From Candidatus Manganitrophaceae bacterium (GTDB lineage Bacteria > Nitrospirota > Nitrospiria > SBBL01 > Manganitrophaceae): DNA of 8,445 nucleotides. Under the pieces are notes generated by a model. The model saw nothing but the letters and a program-made list of their open reading frames with translations. It made no database searches and had not been told where the DNA came from. Shown in pieces: positions 1 to 6,739 of this stretch (positions are counted from its first letter, which is position 1; every line of letters begins with the position of its first letter). The position numbers were made by a program, and so were the translations under genes. The DNA is taken from contig SCUR01000420.1 of the NCBI GenBank assembly GCA_004297235.1, positions 1 through 8,445 on the forward strand, in the 5' to 3' direction.

Positions 1-35
1 GTCGATTCCATCGTCGGCATCTTTATCCAAAATCG

Positions 36-62
36 TAGGGGCGATCACAAGGATCGCCCCTA
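36..62 (-). terminator. Intrinsic terminator behind the aconitase gene, probably bidirectional
   Basis: A perfect 11-bp inverted repeat (36-46 with 52-62, core GGGGCGATC) encloses a 5-base loop. It begins 14 bases past the aconitase stop codon. Read on the minus strand, an A-run precedes it and a short T-run (CGATTTTGG) follows. Read on the plus strand, the following T-run (TTTTT at 63-67) is better. It can therefore stop the aconitase transcript and also any transcript entering from the left edge on the plus strand. Confidence 0.85.
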
Positions 63-76
63 TTTTTCAATGAACG

Positions 77-2329
77 TTACGCGTTCAGCGCGTTGAGCGC
101 CGATCCCGCTTTGAACCATTCGATCTGCTGGGCCGTCATGCTGTGATTCGCCTGGACCTTCACCTCCTGGCCGTTCGCCTTGTGGACGACCACATCCACC
201 GGTTTTCCGGGCGCCAAGCTGTTCAACCCTAAGACGCTGACCCGGTCGTTTTGGTCGAACTGAGTCCAATCGTTCGGGTTCGCAAAGGTGAGCGGCAGGA
301 TTCCCTGCTTTTTGAGGTTCGTCTCGTGAATACGGGCAAAGCTCTTGGTGAGGACCACTTTGACGCCGAGGAAGCGGGGCGACATCGCGGCATGTTCGCG
401 GGAGCTCCCCTCGCCGTAATTCTCGTCGCCGATCACAACCGACCCGACCCCCTTCGCCATATATCGGCGGGCCACCTGGGCGGGGGTGAGGTTCGACTCG
501 TTGGCGAGGACATCGTTCGCCTTCCCCGGCTCCGCGGTAAAAGCATTGTTGGCGCCGAGGAACATGTTGTCGCTGATCTTATCAAGATGCCCTCGGTATT
601 TGAGCCAAGGACCGGCCGGAGAGATATGGTCGGTCGTGCACTTTCCCTTCGCCTTGAGAAGCAGCGGGAGCTTCGCAAAATCTTTTCCGTCCCATTTCGG
701 GAAGGGCTGCAGGAGCTGAAGCCGCTCGCTGGTCGGCGGAAGATCGACGGTGAGCTTGTCGCCATTCTCCGCGGGGGCGATGAATCCTTCTTCCCCCTTC
801 GCAAATCCCTTGGCTGGAAGCTCTTCGCCCCGGGGCGGCTCGAACTGAATCTTCGTGCCGTCGGCGGCGGAGAGGGTTCCCTTCACCGGATCGAAGGTCA
901 GATCGCCGGCAAAGGCCATCGCCGTCACGATCTCCGGGCTGCTGAGGAAGGAGAGGGTCTCGGCGATCCCGTCGTTCCGGCCGGGGAAGTTCCGGTTGAA
1001 GGAGCTGATGATCGAGTTCGACTCGCCCTTCTTCACATCGTCCCGCTTCCACTGGCCGATGCAGGGACCGCAGGCGTTCGCCAGAACGGTCGCTCCCATC
1101 TCTTCGAAGGTCTGCATGAAGCCGTCCCGCTTCATCGTATGGTAGATTCGCTCCGAGCCGGGGGTGACGAGGAACTGCGCCTTCGCTTTAAGACCGGCTT
1201 TCAATCCCTGCTTGGCGATGTGGGCCGACCGGCTGATATCTTCGTAGGAAGAGTTGGTGCAGCTGCCGATCAACGCCGCTTTGAGCTGAATCGGATAGCC
1301 CTTCTCCTTCGCCTCGGCCGCCAACTTGGAGATCGGACGGGCCAGATCGGGGGTGTGCGGTCCGACGACATGTGGCTCGAGCTCGGAAAGATTGATCTCG
1401 ACGACCTGGTCGTAATATTTTTCCGGCGATTGGAGGACTTCCGGATCGGCCATCAAGAGCGCCTTGTTCGCGTCGGCGAGCTGGGCCCACTCCTGCCGGT
1501 CGGTCAATTTGAGATAGGCCGCCATTTTCTGGTCGTAGGGGAAGATCGAGGTGGTCGCCCCGAGCTCGGCCCCCATGTTGGCGATCGTCCCCTTGCCGGT
1601 GGCGCTGATCGTTTCAGCGCCCGGCCCGAAATACTCGACGATCTTGTTGGTTCCGCCTTTGGTCGTCAGCAGACCGCAGAGGTAGAGGATGACATCTTTG
1701 GCCGACGTCCAGCCGGTCAGGCTGCCGGTGAGTTTCACGCCGATCAATTTCGGATGGAGGACTTCCCAGGGAAGGCCGGCCATCACCTCGCCCGCGTCGG
1801 CCCCGCCGACGCCGATCGCCATCGCGCCGAGCCCGCCGCCGTTCGGGGTGTGCGAGTCGGTCCCGATGATCAAGGCGCCGGGGAAGGCGTAATTCTCCAG
1901 GACGACCTGATGGATAATTCCGGCCCCCGGCTTCCAAAAGCCGATGCCGTACTTCTTCGCCGCCGACGCCAGAAAGTTGTAGACCTCTTTATTCTCGGTG
2001 ATGGCGCGGTCGATATCTTCCTTCGCCCCGCTCTGCGCCCGGATCAGATGGTCGCAATGGATCGTGCTTGGGACGGCCGCTTTCTTCTTCCCCGCCTGCA
2101 TAAACTGCAGCATCGCCATCTGGGCGGTGGCATCCTGCATCGCCACCCGGTCAGGTCGCAGCGCCAGCTGCGCCTTCCCCCGCTCCCACTTCTGTGTTTC
2201 GAAATCGTCAACATGGGAGACGAGGATCTTTTCGGTCAGGGTAAGGGGGCGGCCGAACTTCTTGCGGGCCGCCGCCAAACGATCCGGCATCGACTGATAT
2301 AATTTTTTAATCATTTCGGTAGACATCAT
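77..2329 (-). CDS. acn: Aconitate hydratase, mitochondrial-type (ACO2-like)
   Basis: This cytoplasmic [4Fe-4S] enzyme interconverts citrate and isocitrate through cis-aconitate. In a reductive TCA cycle it supplies citrate to ATP-citrate lyase. The 750-residue length fits the mitochondrial-type family, which is shorter than bacterial AcnA or AcnB. Visible signatures in order are HCDHL (91-95), GTDSHTPNGGGLG (156-168, catalytic Asp-His), GSCTNSSYED (355-364, cluster ligand C357), ACGPCIGQW (419-427, ligands C420 and C423), CTTDHISPAGPW (564-575), and GDENYGEGSSREH (634-646, active-site Ser-Arg near 643-644). The large alpha/beta domains and the C-terminal swivel domain are all present, with no truncation. 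The gene lies downstream of aclBA on the same strand, has its own candidate promoter, and ends at a hairpin terminator. The gene begins with two consecutive ATG codons; the second is better spaced from the Shine-Dalgarno site, so the protein may be 749 residues. The family call is near certain. Confidence 0.97.
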   Translation of the reverse strand: MMSTEMIKKLYQSMPDRLAAARKKFGRPLTLTEKILVSHVDDFETQKWERGKAQLALRPDRVAMQDATAQMAMLQFMQAGKKKAAVPSTIHCDHLIRAQSGAKEDIDRAITENKEVYNFLASAAKKYGIGFWKPGAGIIHQVVLENYAFPGALIIGTDSHTPNGGGLGAMAIGVGGADAGEVMAGLPWEVLHPKLIGVKLTGSLTGWTSAKDVILYLCGLLTTKGGTNKIVEYFGPGAETISATGKGTIANMGAELGATTSIFPYDQKMAAYLKLTDRQEWAQLADANKALLMADPEVLQSPEKYYDQVVEINLSELEPHVVGPHTPDLARPISKLAAEAKEKGYPIQLKAALIGSCTNSSYEDISRSAHIAKQGLKAGLKAKAQFLVTPGSERIYHTMKRDGFMQTFEEMGATVLANACGPCIGQWKRDDVKKGESNSIISSFNRNFPGRNDGIAETLSFLSSPEIVTAMAFAGDLTFDPVKGTLSAADGTKIQFEPPRGEELPAKGFAKGEEGFIAPAENGDKLTVDLPPTSERLQLLQPFPKWDGKDFAKLPLLLKAKGKCTTDHISPAGPWLKYRGHLDKISDNMFLGANNAFTAEPGKANDVLANESNLTPAQVARRYMAKGVGSVVIGDENYGEGSSREHAAMSPRFLGVKVVLTKSFARIHETNLKKQGILPLTFANPNDWTQFDQNDRVSVLGLNSLAPGKPVDVVVHKANGQEVKVQANHSMTAQQIEWFKAGSALNALNA

Positions 2330-2332
2330 CGT

Positions 2333-2337
2333 CCTCC
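2333..2337 (-). promoter_or_regulatory. Shine-Dalgarno site of the aconitase gene
   Basis: GGAGG on the minus strand lies 3 bases before the first ATG (2329) and 6 bases before the second ATG (2326). The 6-base gap is the more usual one, which favours initiation at the second ATG (protein starting MSTEMIKK). Confidence 0.7.
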
Positions 2338-2393
2338 ATTAGCTTTGAGCGGCCCCGACGGCATCGTCGCGCCGAAAATAAAAGAGATTTCTC

Positions 2394-2423
2394 ATTCTAG
2401 CAGAGCAATTTTCGGATGGTCAA
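2394..2423 (-). promoter_or_regulatory. Candidate sigma70 promoter for the aconitase gene
   Basis: On the minus strand, TTGACC (2423-2418) is separated by 18 bases from TAGAAT (2399-2394). Each box matches the sigma70 consensus at 5 of 6 positions. The -35 box starts 3 bases after the aclA stop codon. The predicted transcription start is near 2387, giving a leader of about 58 bases. No convincing terminator lies between aclA and this promoter, so the aconitase gene can be transcribed both from here and by read-through from aclBA. Confidence 0.6.
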
Positions 2424-2425
2424 GA

Positions 2426-4294
2426 CTACTTCAGCACCTCTTCCCGGACCTCGACCCGCGTCCCTTTGGCCTCGAGAGGAGGGGCTTCCCTCCGCTTCGG
2501 CGAAGCGTAATTGACCACGTAGTTGAACATCCGAATCAAGCGGCTTCCGTTGCGGGTCTGGTCGACCCAGTGACCGATCAAGCCGATGGTCCGCGCCAGG
2601 ATGAAGAAGCCGTTGAGCGACTCGACCGGCCAGCCGAGATCGACCAGCACGGCGGCGATCGTCCCATCGACGTTCAAAATCAGGGTGTCTTTCTTCGCTG
2701 TGGTGATCTTCTCGACCGACAGAGCAAAATCGAGATGCGGCGTCGGAATGCCGGTCGACTTTACGAAGGAGATGAGCTCTTTGACCCGCTTGTCGGGATT
2801 CTTCACACTCTTGACGCGATGCCCGATCCCCGGCACCGGCCCGACGTTTTTCTTCATATGCTCCAGGAAATCTTCCGGCGAGAGCTTCTTCTCGATCGCA
2901 TACTTGAACCATTTCCCGGCATCGGTCACGGCGCCGCCGAAGCGGGGCCCGATCATGATGAGACCGGCCGCGACCGATTGCGCCATCTGAATGCCGGCGC
3001 AGGCGGCGATGATGGTGGTGAGCGCGCCCGAGACGCAAGGTCCATGGTCGGCCGAGAGCATGATGATCCGCTTGACGATCTCCGCTTCGACCGGGGTGAT
3101 CAGCCGCTTGTCCCAGAGGAGTCCCATGACGTGCGGAATCTGATATCCCTTGTTGATCAGATCGGAAGCGGGGTAGCCGTAGTAGAGCGGCTCGTCTCCC
3201 CGATCGTCGCTGATGGTCGATTTGATCAGCGGCTCGACGAAGACATCGCCCGACTTCACCGCCTCTTCGACCGGCTTCGGCAGCTTCGGAAGGGCCGCGG
3301 CATCGCCGTCCACCGCCGGTTTGACCAGACCTTTCGCAACGATCTCTTCGTAAACCTGCTTGATCGTGGGACCCAGCCCGCCGAAGGTCGCCGGGACGAT
3401 GGCGCCCGATTTCTTCAACGCGTCGGCTTTGCTTCGCGCCGAGCCCTCGCCATGCTGTCCCTCTTTCGCGCCGGCATGGCCGAACTTCATCCCCTTCGGG
3501 AGCTGCTCTTGGCAATAACCGGAAACGACCGCGATGAGCTTGATCCGCCGCTTCGCCGCGCCGAACCACTCCGCGGCGCGCTCCTCGAGATCTCCCCCCA
3601 TCTCGCCGACGATGATCACCGCCTTGGTCTGGGGATCTTTCTCGAACATCTCAAGATAGGTGACGTAGTCGGAGCCGGGATATGCGTCGCCGCCGATGCC
3701 GATCGCCGTGGTGATTCCGTCGGCGAACTGGCTGCAGATCCAGATGATCTCGTTGGAGAGACCGCCCGATTTGGTGATGACACCGAAAGAGCCGGGCCGA
3801 TGGAGCTTCGAGAGAATCAGGTTGTCGAACGCACCGCCGATCACGCCGAGACGGCACTCGCCGGCCGAGATGATGCCGATCGCCGACGGCCCGTTGAAAA
3901 CCTTGCCGAGCTTTTTGGCTTCGAGGCTCAGACGCTTGGAGTCTTTTTCCGGAACCCCCTCGGTGATCATCGAAACCAGCTTGATCTTCGGATCGGCCAA
4001 AGCTTCCATTGCCGCCTTAAACGCGCGGTCCGGTCCGACAAAAATCAGGGTCGTATTCAAGGCGGGAAAAGCGGCCGTGGCCTCCGCCATCGTTTTGAAA
4101 ATAGGGATCGAAACCAGCTCGCTTCCGAAGGGGACCTCCGCCGTTTTGCCGGCGTCGGGCGGAAAAACGAAAGCAAGAACATGGAGCGGTTGGCGGGTGA
4201 GATGGCAGAACTCGGCCATCCGACGGGCGGCGTTCACCCCGGCCGGTCCGCCTTGAATCACAACGCGGGTCTCTTTATTGGCGACAATGCTCAT
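2426..4294 (-). CDS. aclA: ATP-citrate lyase, large (alpha) subunit AclA
   Basis: This is one of two subunits of the enzyme that cleaves citrate with CoA and ATP to acetyl-CoA, oxaloacetate, ADP and phosphate, the key step of the reductive TCA cycle. Its 622 residues fit the Chlorobium-type large subunit (about 610). The first half resembles succinyl-CoA synthetase alpha: a Rossmann-like CoA-binding region near the N-terminus, TKSGGLSNE (174-182), and FGHAGAKEG (271-279), whose H273 is the expected phosphohistidine. The second half is the citrate-synthase-like module with SADHGPCVSGA (414-424, H417), GIGHRVKS (489-496, H492) and NVDG (541-544, D543). These correspond to the CoA-citryl lyase catalytic residues in human ACLY. 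Its ATG overlaps the aclB stop codon (ATGA), and AGGAG lies 7 bases upstream, so the two subunits are probably translationally coupled. No defects are visible. Confidence 0.97.
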   Translation of the reverse strand: MSIVANKETRVVIQGGPAGVNAARRMAEFCHLTRQPLHVLAFVFPPDAGKTAEVPFGSELVSIPIFKTMAEATAAFPALNTTLIFVGPDRAFKAAMEALADPKIKLVSMITEGVPEKDSKRLSLEAKKLGKVFNGPSAIGIISAGECRLGVIGGAFDNLILSKLHRPGSFGVITKSGGLSNEIIWICSQFADGITTAIGIGGDAYPGSDYVTYLEMFEKDPQTKAVIIVGEMGGDLEERAAEWFGAAKRRIKLIAVVSGYCQEQLPKGMKFGHAGAKEGQHGEGSARSKADALKKSGAIVPATFGGLGPTIKQVYEEIVAKGLVKPAVDGDAAALPKLPKPVEEAVKSGDVFVEPLIKSTISDDRGDEPLYYGYPASDLINKGYQIPHVMGLLWDKRLITPVEAEIVKRIIMLSADHGPCVSGALTTIIAACAGIQMAQSVAAGLIMIGPRFGGAVTDAGKWFKYAIEKKLSPEDFLEHMKKNVGPVPGIGHRVKSVKNPDKRVKELISFVKSTGIPTPHLDFALSVEKITTAKKDTLILNVDGTIAAVLVDLGWPVESLNGFFILARTIGLIGHWVDQTRNGSRLIRMFNYVVNYASPKRREAPPLEAKGTRVEVREEVLK

Positions 4295-5496
4295 TTTTCC
4301 ACTCCTTTAATCGCGTAGTCGATGATATCGGTCAATGGTGTGTAGCGGTCGTAGACATGGATGTTGAATCCCTCCGCTTCCAGCGCCTTCATCGCCGCCA
4401 ATCCTTCTTTCTCGAACGGCCCGCCGCGCCGAACCCAGATCTCTACCCCTTCGAGCTTCCCCTCGGCTTTCGCTTTCCGAAATCCGTTGATGATTCCCGC
4501 AAAGGTTTTCTTGACATTCGTAAAGTTGGCAATCGCCCCGCCGACGATGATCCGCTTGATCCCCTTGAGGGAGCAGACCTTCTCGGTGAGCGCCTCGACC
4601 GCCCAATCGGGGGGATCGCCGGAGTACTCGGCATAGTTCGCGATTTTGCCTCCCAACGCGAGAACGGCATCGGAATAATAGACGGAAGCCCCGCCGCCCG
4701 CCGGCAAGAGCGCCGTATCGCCGCCGGGGATTTCGATGAACTTCACCGAGCCTTTGATCCGGGAGTCGATCTCCATGATCGCCCGCTCGTCATTGGTGTA
4801 GGGGCGGCCGAACTCGGAGGCGAAGGTAAAGTTCCAATCGGGATGGCGGAACCGGGCATCGGCGTCGACCATCGTCACCGCGTCGAGCGCCACCAGCTCC
4901 CCGTCCGCCTCACGCGTCACCAGCGGATTGATCTCGATGTAAGTGCCGTCCTCCTGGTCATAACATTGATAGAGCTTGAGGGCGAAATCGGCGACCTTTC
5001 CGGCGAGGTCCCCTTTGAAGCCCGCCTCTTTGGCCAGCTTCGTCAACTGGTCCCGGCTCGGATCGGTCCCGAGCGGAATCGCGATCCGCTTGATCTTGTC
5101 CCAGTTCGATTCGACCTCGATGCCGCCGACGCTCGCCAGAAGCAGCTCGGCCCCTTCCCGGACCGACTTCACGGCGAGGTAGAACTCTTCTTTGTGTTGG
5201 ATCATTTCAGAGATGATGACCTGAGAGATGGTCATCCCGTTGAGATCTCTTCCCAACATCTCCGCGGCCGACTTTCTGGCCGCTTCGAGATCGAGGCCGA
5301 CTTTCACCAGACCGAGTTTCATCCGGGAGCCGATCGCCTCATGTGCCTTGACGACCAACTTCGATTCCCGAAGCCAGGGATTGGCCTGAGCGAGCCGATC
5401 GAGCTGGTCCGCCGCCGTGATGACGACATAATGAGGAACCGTCATCCCCCACTTCGAAAGAAGTCCCATTCCTGGACCTTCCAACACCTTCGCCAT
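4291..5496 (-). CDS. aclB: ATP-citrate lyase, small (beta) subunit AclB
   Basis: This is the partner of AclA, carrying the ATP-grasp and citrate-binding parts of the enzyme. At 401 residues it matches the Chlorobium-type small subunit (about 400). The ATP-grasp N-terminus includes VVKAHEAIGSRMK (48-60). The metal/nucleotide-binding signature YIEINPLV (186-193) has E188 and N190. The C-terminal half is succinyl-CoA-synthetase-beta-like, with the glycine-rich PAGGGASVYYSD (265-276), AEYSGDPP (289-296), GGAIANFTNV (319-328) and WVRRGGP (354-360), which contribute to citrate binding in ACLY. The start at 5496 is supported by GGAGG 7 bases upstream. It is the first gene of the cluster, preceded by a leader of about 110 bases and a strong candidate promoter, and its stop overlaps the aclA start. 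Separate aclB and aclA genes are the usual arrangement in Chlorobi, Aquificota and Nitrospirota, whereas animals have a single fused protein. Confidence 0.97.
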   Translation of the reverse strand: MAKVLEGPGMGLLSKWGMTVPHYVVITAADQLDRLAQANPWLRESKLVVKAHEAIGSRMKLGLVKVGLDLEAARKSAAEMLGRDLNGMTISQVIISEMIQHKEEFYLAVKSVREGAELLLASVGGIEVESNWDKIKRIAIPLGTDPSRDQLTKLAKEAGFKGDLAGKVADFALKLYQCYDQEDGTYIEINPLVTREADGELVALDAVTMVDADARFRHPDWNFTFASEFGRPYTNDERAIMEIDSRIKGSVKFIEIPGGDTALLPAGGGASVYYSDAVLALGGKIANYAEYSGDPPDWAVEALTEKVCSLKGIKRIIVGGAIANFTNVKKTFAGIINGFRKAKAEGKLEGVEIWVRRGGPFEKEGLAAMKALEAEGFNIHVYDRYTPLTDIIDYAIKGVEK

Positions 5497-5613
5497 GCAG
5501 AGTCCTCCGTCAATTTCCTTTTAGATTTCGTTACTTCGCTGCCAAGCCCCAACGGGCATGATTGATAACCGATGATTTTACGACGAAAAAAGAAGACCGA
5601 ACCGTAATTAGAG

Positions 5614-5643
5614 AATATAGGGAGGTGACAGTCGCTTTGTCAA
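5614..5643 (-). promoter_or_regulatory. Sigma70-type promoter of aclBA
   Basis: On the minus strand, a perfect -35 box TTGACA (5643-5638) is followed after 18 bases by TATATT (5619-5614, 5 of 6 matches). The predicted start is near 5607, which leaves a leader of about 110 bases before the aclB ATG. The 18-base spacing is the same as in the promoter proposed for the aconitase gene. Confidence 0.7.
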
Positions 5644-5657
5644 GAAATTTTTCCACG

Positions 5658-5683
5658 CATTTGAGAGGAATTCTTCATTTGAG
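5658..5683. repeat. Paired CATTTGAG direct repeats upstream of the aclBA promoter
   Basis: The octamer CATTTGAG occurs at 5658-5665 and again at 5676-5683, 18 bases apart start to start. A 7-base inverted copy (CTCAAAT) lies at 5720-5726. Relative to the predicted aclB start, the copies are centred near -54, -72 and -116, positions typical of activator sites. No known regulator motif is recognised, so the role is inferred from position alone. Confidence 0.35.
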
Positions 5684-5947
5684 GCTCAGGGTTACGATAC
5701 CCCCGTGGAGGGGACCGCTCTCAAATAAGCGTTCTCTATCGGAAAGGTCGCAACGGGATGATTTGGAAGGATCGTTCAGGAAGAAATCCCGATTATAAAA
5801 GATCGGCGATTCCAGGAAGGGGAGGGAAGAAGGAAGATGGCGGCAACCGACGGGAGGCGCTTCCCTCGCGTCCTTTGCCTGCGTGGAGCGGATCGTAAAC
5901 CACCTTCCCTCCTCATCTCTTTGAAATTTCCATTACGGAAAGAGCGA
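5684..5947. other. Non-coding stretch between the aclBA promoter and the KGG gene
   Basis: No supported gene is seen here. The stretch holds a short GC hairpin (CCCC, loop, GGGG, about 5701-5713) and purine-rich runs around 5816-5836. GGAGGGAAG at 5821-5829 can pair with CTTCCCTCC at 5904-5912. No hairpin with a T-run was found that would clearly terminate the KGG gene on the minus strand. Confidence 0.5.
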
Positions 5948-6298
5948 TCAAGCCGCCTTCTTCTCTTCTTCGCTTCTCCGCTCAGCTTCGACCTGTTCAG
6001 GGGATGGGGCGACCGGCTGCTCTGCCGTCTCCGAGGGGGCCGGCTGCTGGGCCGCTCTCCGACGGGCGGCCTGTCCTCCCTTACGCCCGGCCTCCCGAGC
6101 CTCTTCGGCGGTGAATTCATGAGCCGTTCCCTTCTGATGGGCGATCTGTCCCCCCTTTCGGCCGGCTTCTCTCGCCTCTTCGGGGGTGAATTCGTGTGCC
6201 GTTCCCTTTTCATGCGCCGCTTTCCCCCCCTTTCTCGCGATCTCTTTCTGCTTTTCTGCATCCATTGCGGCAAAGCCGCGTTGGCTCTTCTCTGCCAT
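5948..6298 (-). CDS. KGG-repeat stress-type protein (YciG/GsiB-like)
   Basis: This 116-residue, highly charged hydrophilic protein carries three KGG motifs (23-25, 48-50, 73-75) spaced exactly 25 residues apart. It starts with the family-typical GFAAMDAEKQKEIARKGG pattern. Such repeats (Pfam KGG, stress-induced bacterial acidophilic repeat) occur in E. coli YciG and Bacillus GsiB, which are induced by general stress; the molecular function is not firmly established. Residues 31-55 and 56-80 are near-identical copies containing GTAHEFT and EEAREAGRKGG. The tail (about 81-116) is rich in Ala, Pro, Glu and Lys and probably disordered. There is no signal peptide or membrane segment, so it is cytoplasmic. 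The start at 6298 has an excellent GGAGG 6 bases upstream. The gene stands alone between two non-coding stretches. Family membership is confident; the physiological trigger is not shown by the sequence. Confidence 0.9.
   Translation of the reverse strand: MAEKSQRGFAAMDAEKQKEIARKGGKAAHEKGTAHEFTPEEAREAGRKGGQIAHQKGTAHEFTAEEAREAGRKGGQAARRRAAQQPAPSETAEQPVAPSPEQVEAERRSEEEKKAA
6059..6208 (-). repeat. 75-base tandem duplication inside the KGG gene
   Basis: Two adjacent 75-base units (6134-6208 and 6059-6133) encode residues 31-55 and 56-80 of the KGG protein. The match is visible in DNA as well as protein: GAATTC recurs at 6113 and 6188, exactly 75 bases apart, followed by nearly the same bases. Differences are scattered, so the duplication is not brand new. 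A third, more diverged unit precedes them at the N-terminus. Confidence 0.9.
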
Positions 6299-6388
6299 TT
6301 TATTCCTCCATCATGACCGAACGAGAGTAGAATTCGGATAAGACCGTGATCTTGCCCCCTCCTCAACGTCTGAAGAAGGAATCAAGCT

Positions 6389-6416
6389 GTTTTATTAATT
6401 TTACTATTCTTTTCAA
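6389..6416 (-). promoter_or_regulatory. Weak candidate promoter for the KGG gene
   Basis: An AT-rich patch on the minus strand holds TTGAAA (6416-6411), 16 bases, then TAAAAC (6394-6389). The predicted leader is about 85 bases. The -10 match is poor (4 of 6), and a stress sigma factor with a different consensus may be used instead. Confidence 0.25.
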
Positions 6417-6647
6417 CTTCTATGCCAGCCCACCGGCAACCTACTCTGTCGTCTGAAGACAATGGCGACTCCATTTTCTCTTTCCGTTCCGTTTTCGCCC
6501 GTCCTCAACGGTCAGACCGCGATGGCCGGGCAAAATTGGCACACCGATTCAACCCGATGAAAGGAACCGACCTCTCCGCCGGCGTCGTGCCCGTCCAGAC
6601 CGGCTTCACAGACCCGGCTCACGGCCTGTAAAGGGCCTCTAAATTCC
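6417..6647. other. Non-coding stretch between divergent genes
   Basis: No convincing gene is seen. An open plus-strand frame at 6422-6631 (69 codons) has no Shine-Dalgarno site, and its product has no recognisable features. Small repeats are present: GTCTGAAGA at 6368 and 6451, CCTCAACG at 6361 and 6503, and imperfect CCGGCTTCAC/CCGGCTCAC copies near 6600-6622. None forms a recognisable RNA or terminator. Confidence 0.5.
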
Positions 6648-6676
6648 TTGACGTTCACTCCTCCGTTTGATAGACT
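6648..6676 (+). promoter_or_regulatory. Candidate sigma70 promoter for the His-rich protein and transporter genes
   Basis: TTGACG (6648-6653, 5 of 6) is separated by 17 bases from TAGACT (6671-6676, 4 of 6). The predicted start near 6683 gives a leader of about 57 bases before the ATG at 6740, which has AAGGAG 9 bases upstream. Confidence 0.55.
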
Positions 6677-6739
6677 ACGGGACAATTTCGTGGAAATTCC
6701 AGGGAGAGACCATCGGCTTTTAAGAAGGAGACTGAAGGA

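Noticed and set aside
1..35. Possible start of a further minus-strand gene (ATG at 20-18) or end of a plus-strand gene at the left edge
   Set aside because: Only a few codons are in the window and the upstream GGATAAAG is a weak ribosome site, so neither reading can be supported.
251..2302. 683-codon open frame on the plus strand opposite the aconitase gene
   Set aside because: The aconitase frame on the other strand contains every family motif. The antisense product is Arg/Gly/Asp-rich with no recognisable domain, a common by-product of GC-rich codon use.
2356..2369. CGACG/CGTCG hairpin between aclA and the aconitase gene as a terminator
   Set aside because: The stem is only 5 bp, no T-run follows on the minus strand, and it would lie inside the aconitase leader.
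2345..4318. 657-codon open frame on the plus strand opposite aclA
   Set aside because: It is antisense to a confidently identified gene, has no Shine-Dalgarno site or family motif, and has a composition typical of a shadow frame.
4357..5565. 402-codon open frame on the plus strand opposite aclB
   Set aside because: It is a shadow of aclB; the translation is low in recognisable motifs and runs into the aclB leader.
5562..5798. 78-codon plus-strand frame over the aclBA promoter region
   Set aside because: It lacks an upstream ribosome-binding site, has a basic composition without motifs, and covers the promoter and repeat region.
6059..6208. Tandem repeats as a CRISPR array
   Set aside because: The units are directly adjacent without unique spacers and encode an in-frame protein repeat.
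5837..6316. 159-codon plus-strand frame preceded by a purine-rich GGAAG
   Set aside because: Most of it is antisense to the KGG gene and its internal repeats simply mirror the KGG repeat; the KGG frame is the recognised family.
6422..6631. 69-codon plus-strand frame in the gap before the His-rich protein gene
   Set aside because: It has no ribosome-binding site, no recognisable sequence features and no promoter directly upstream.
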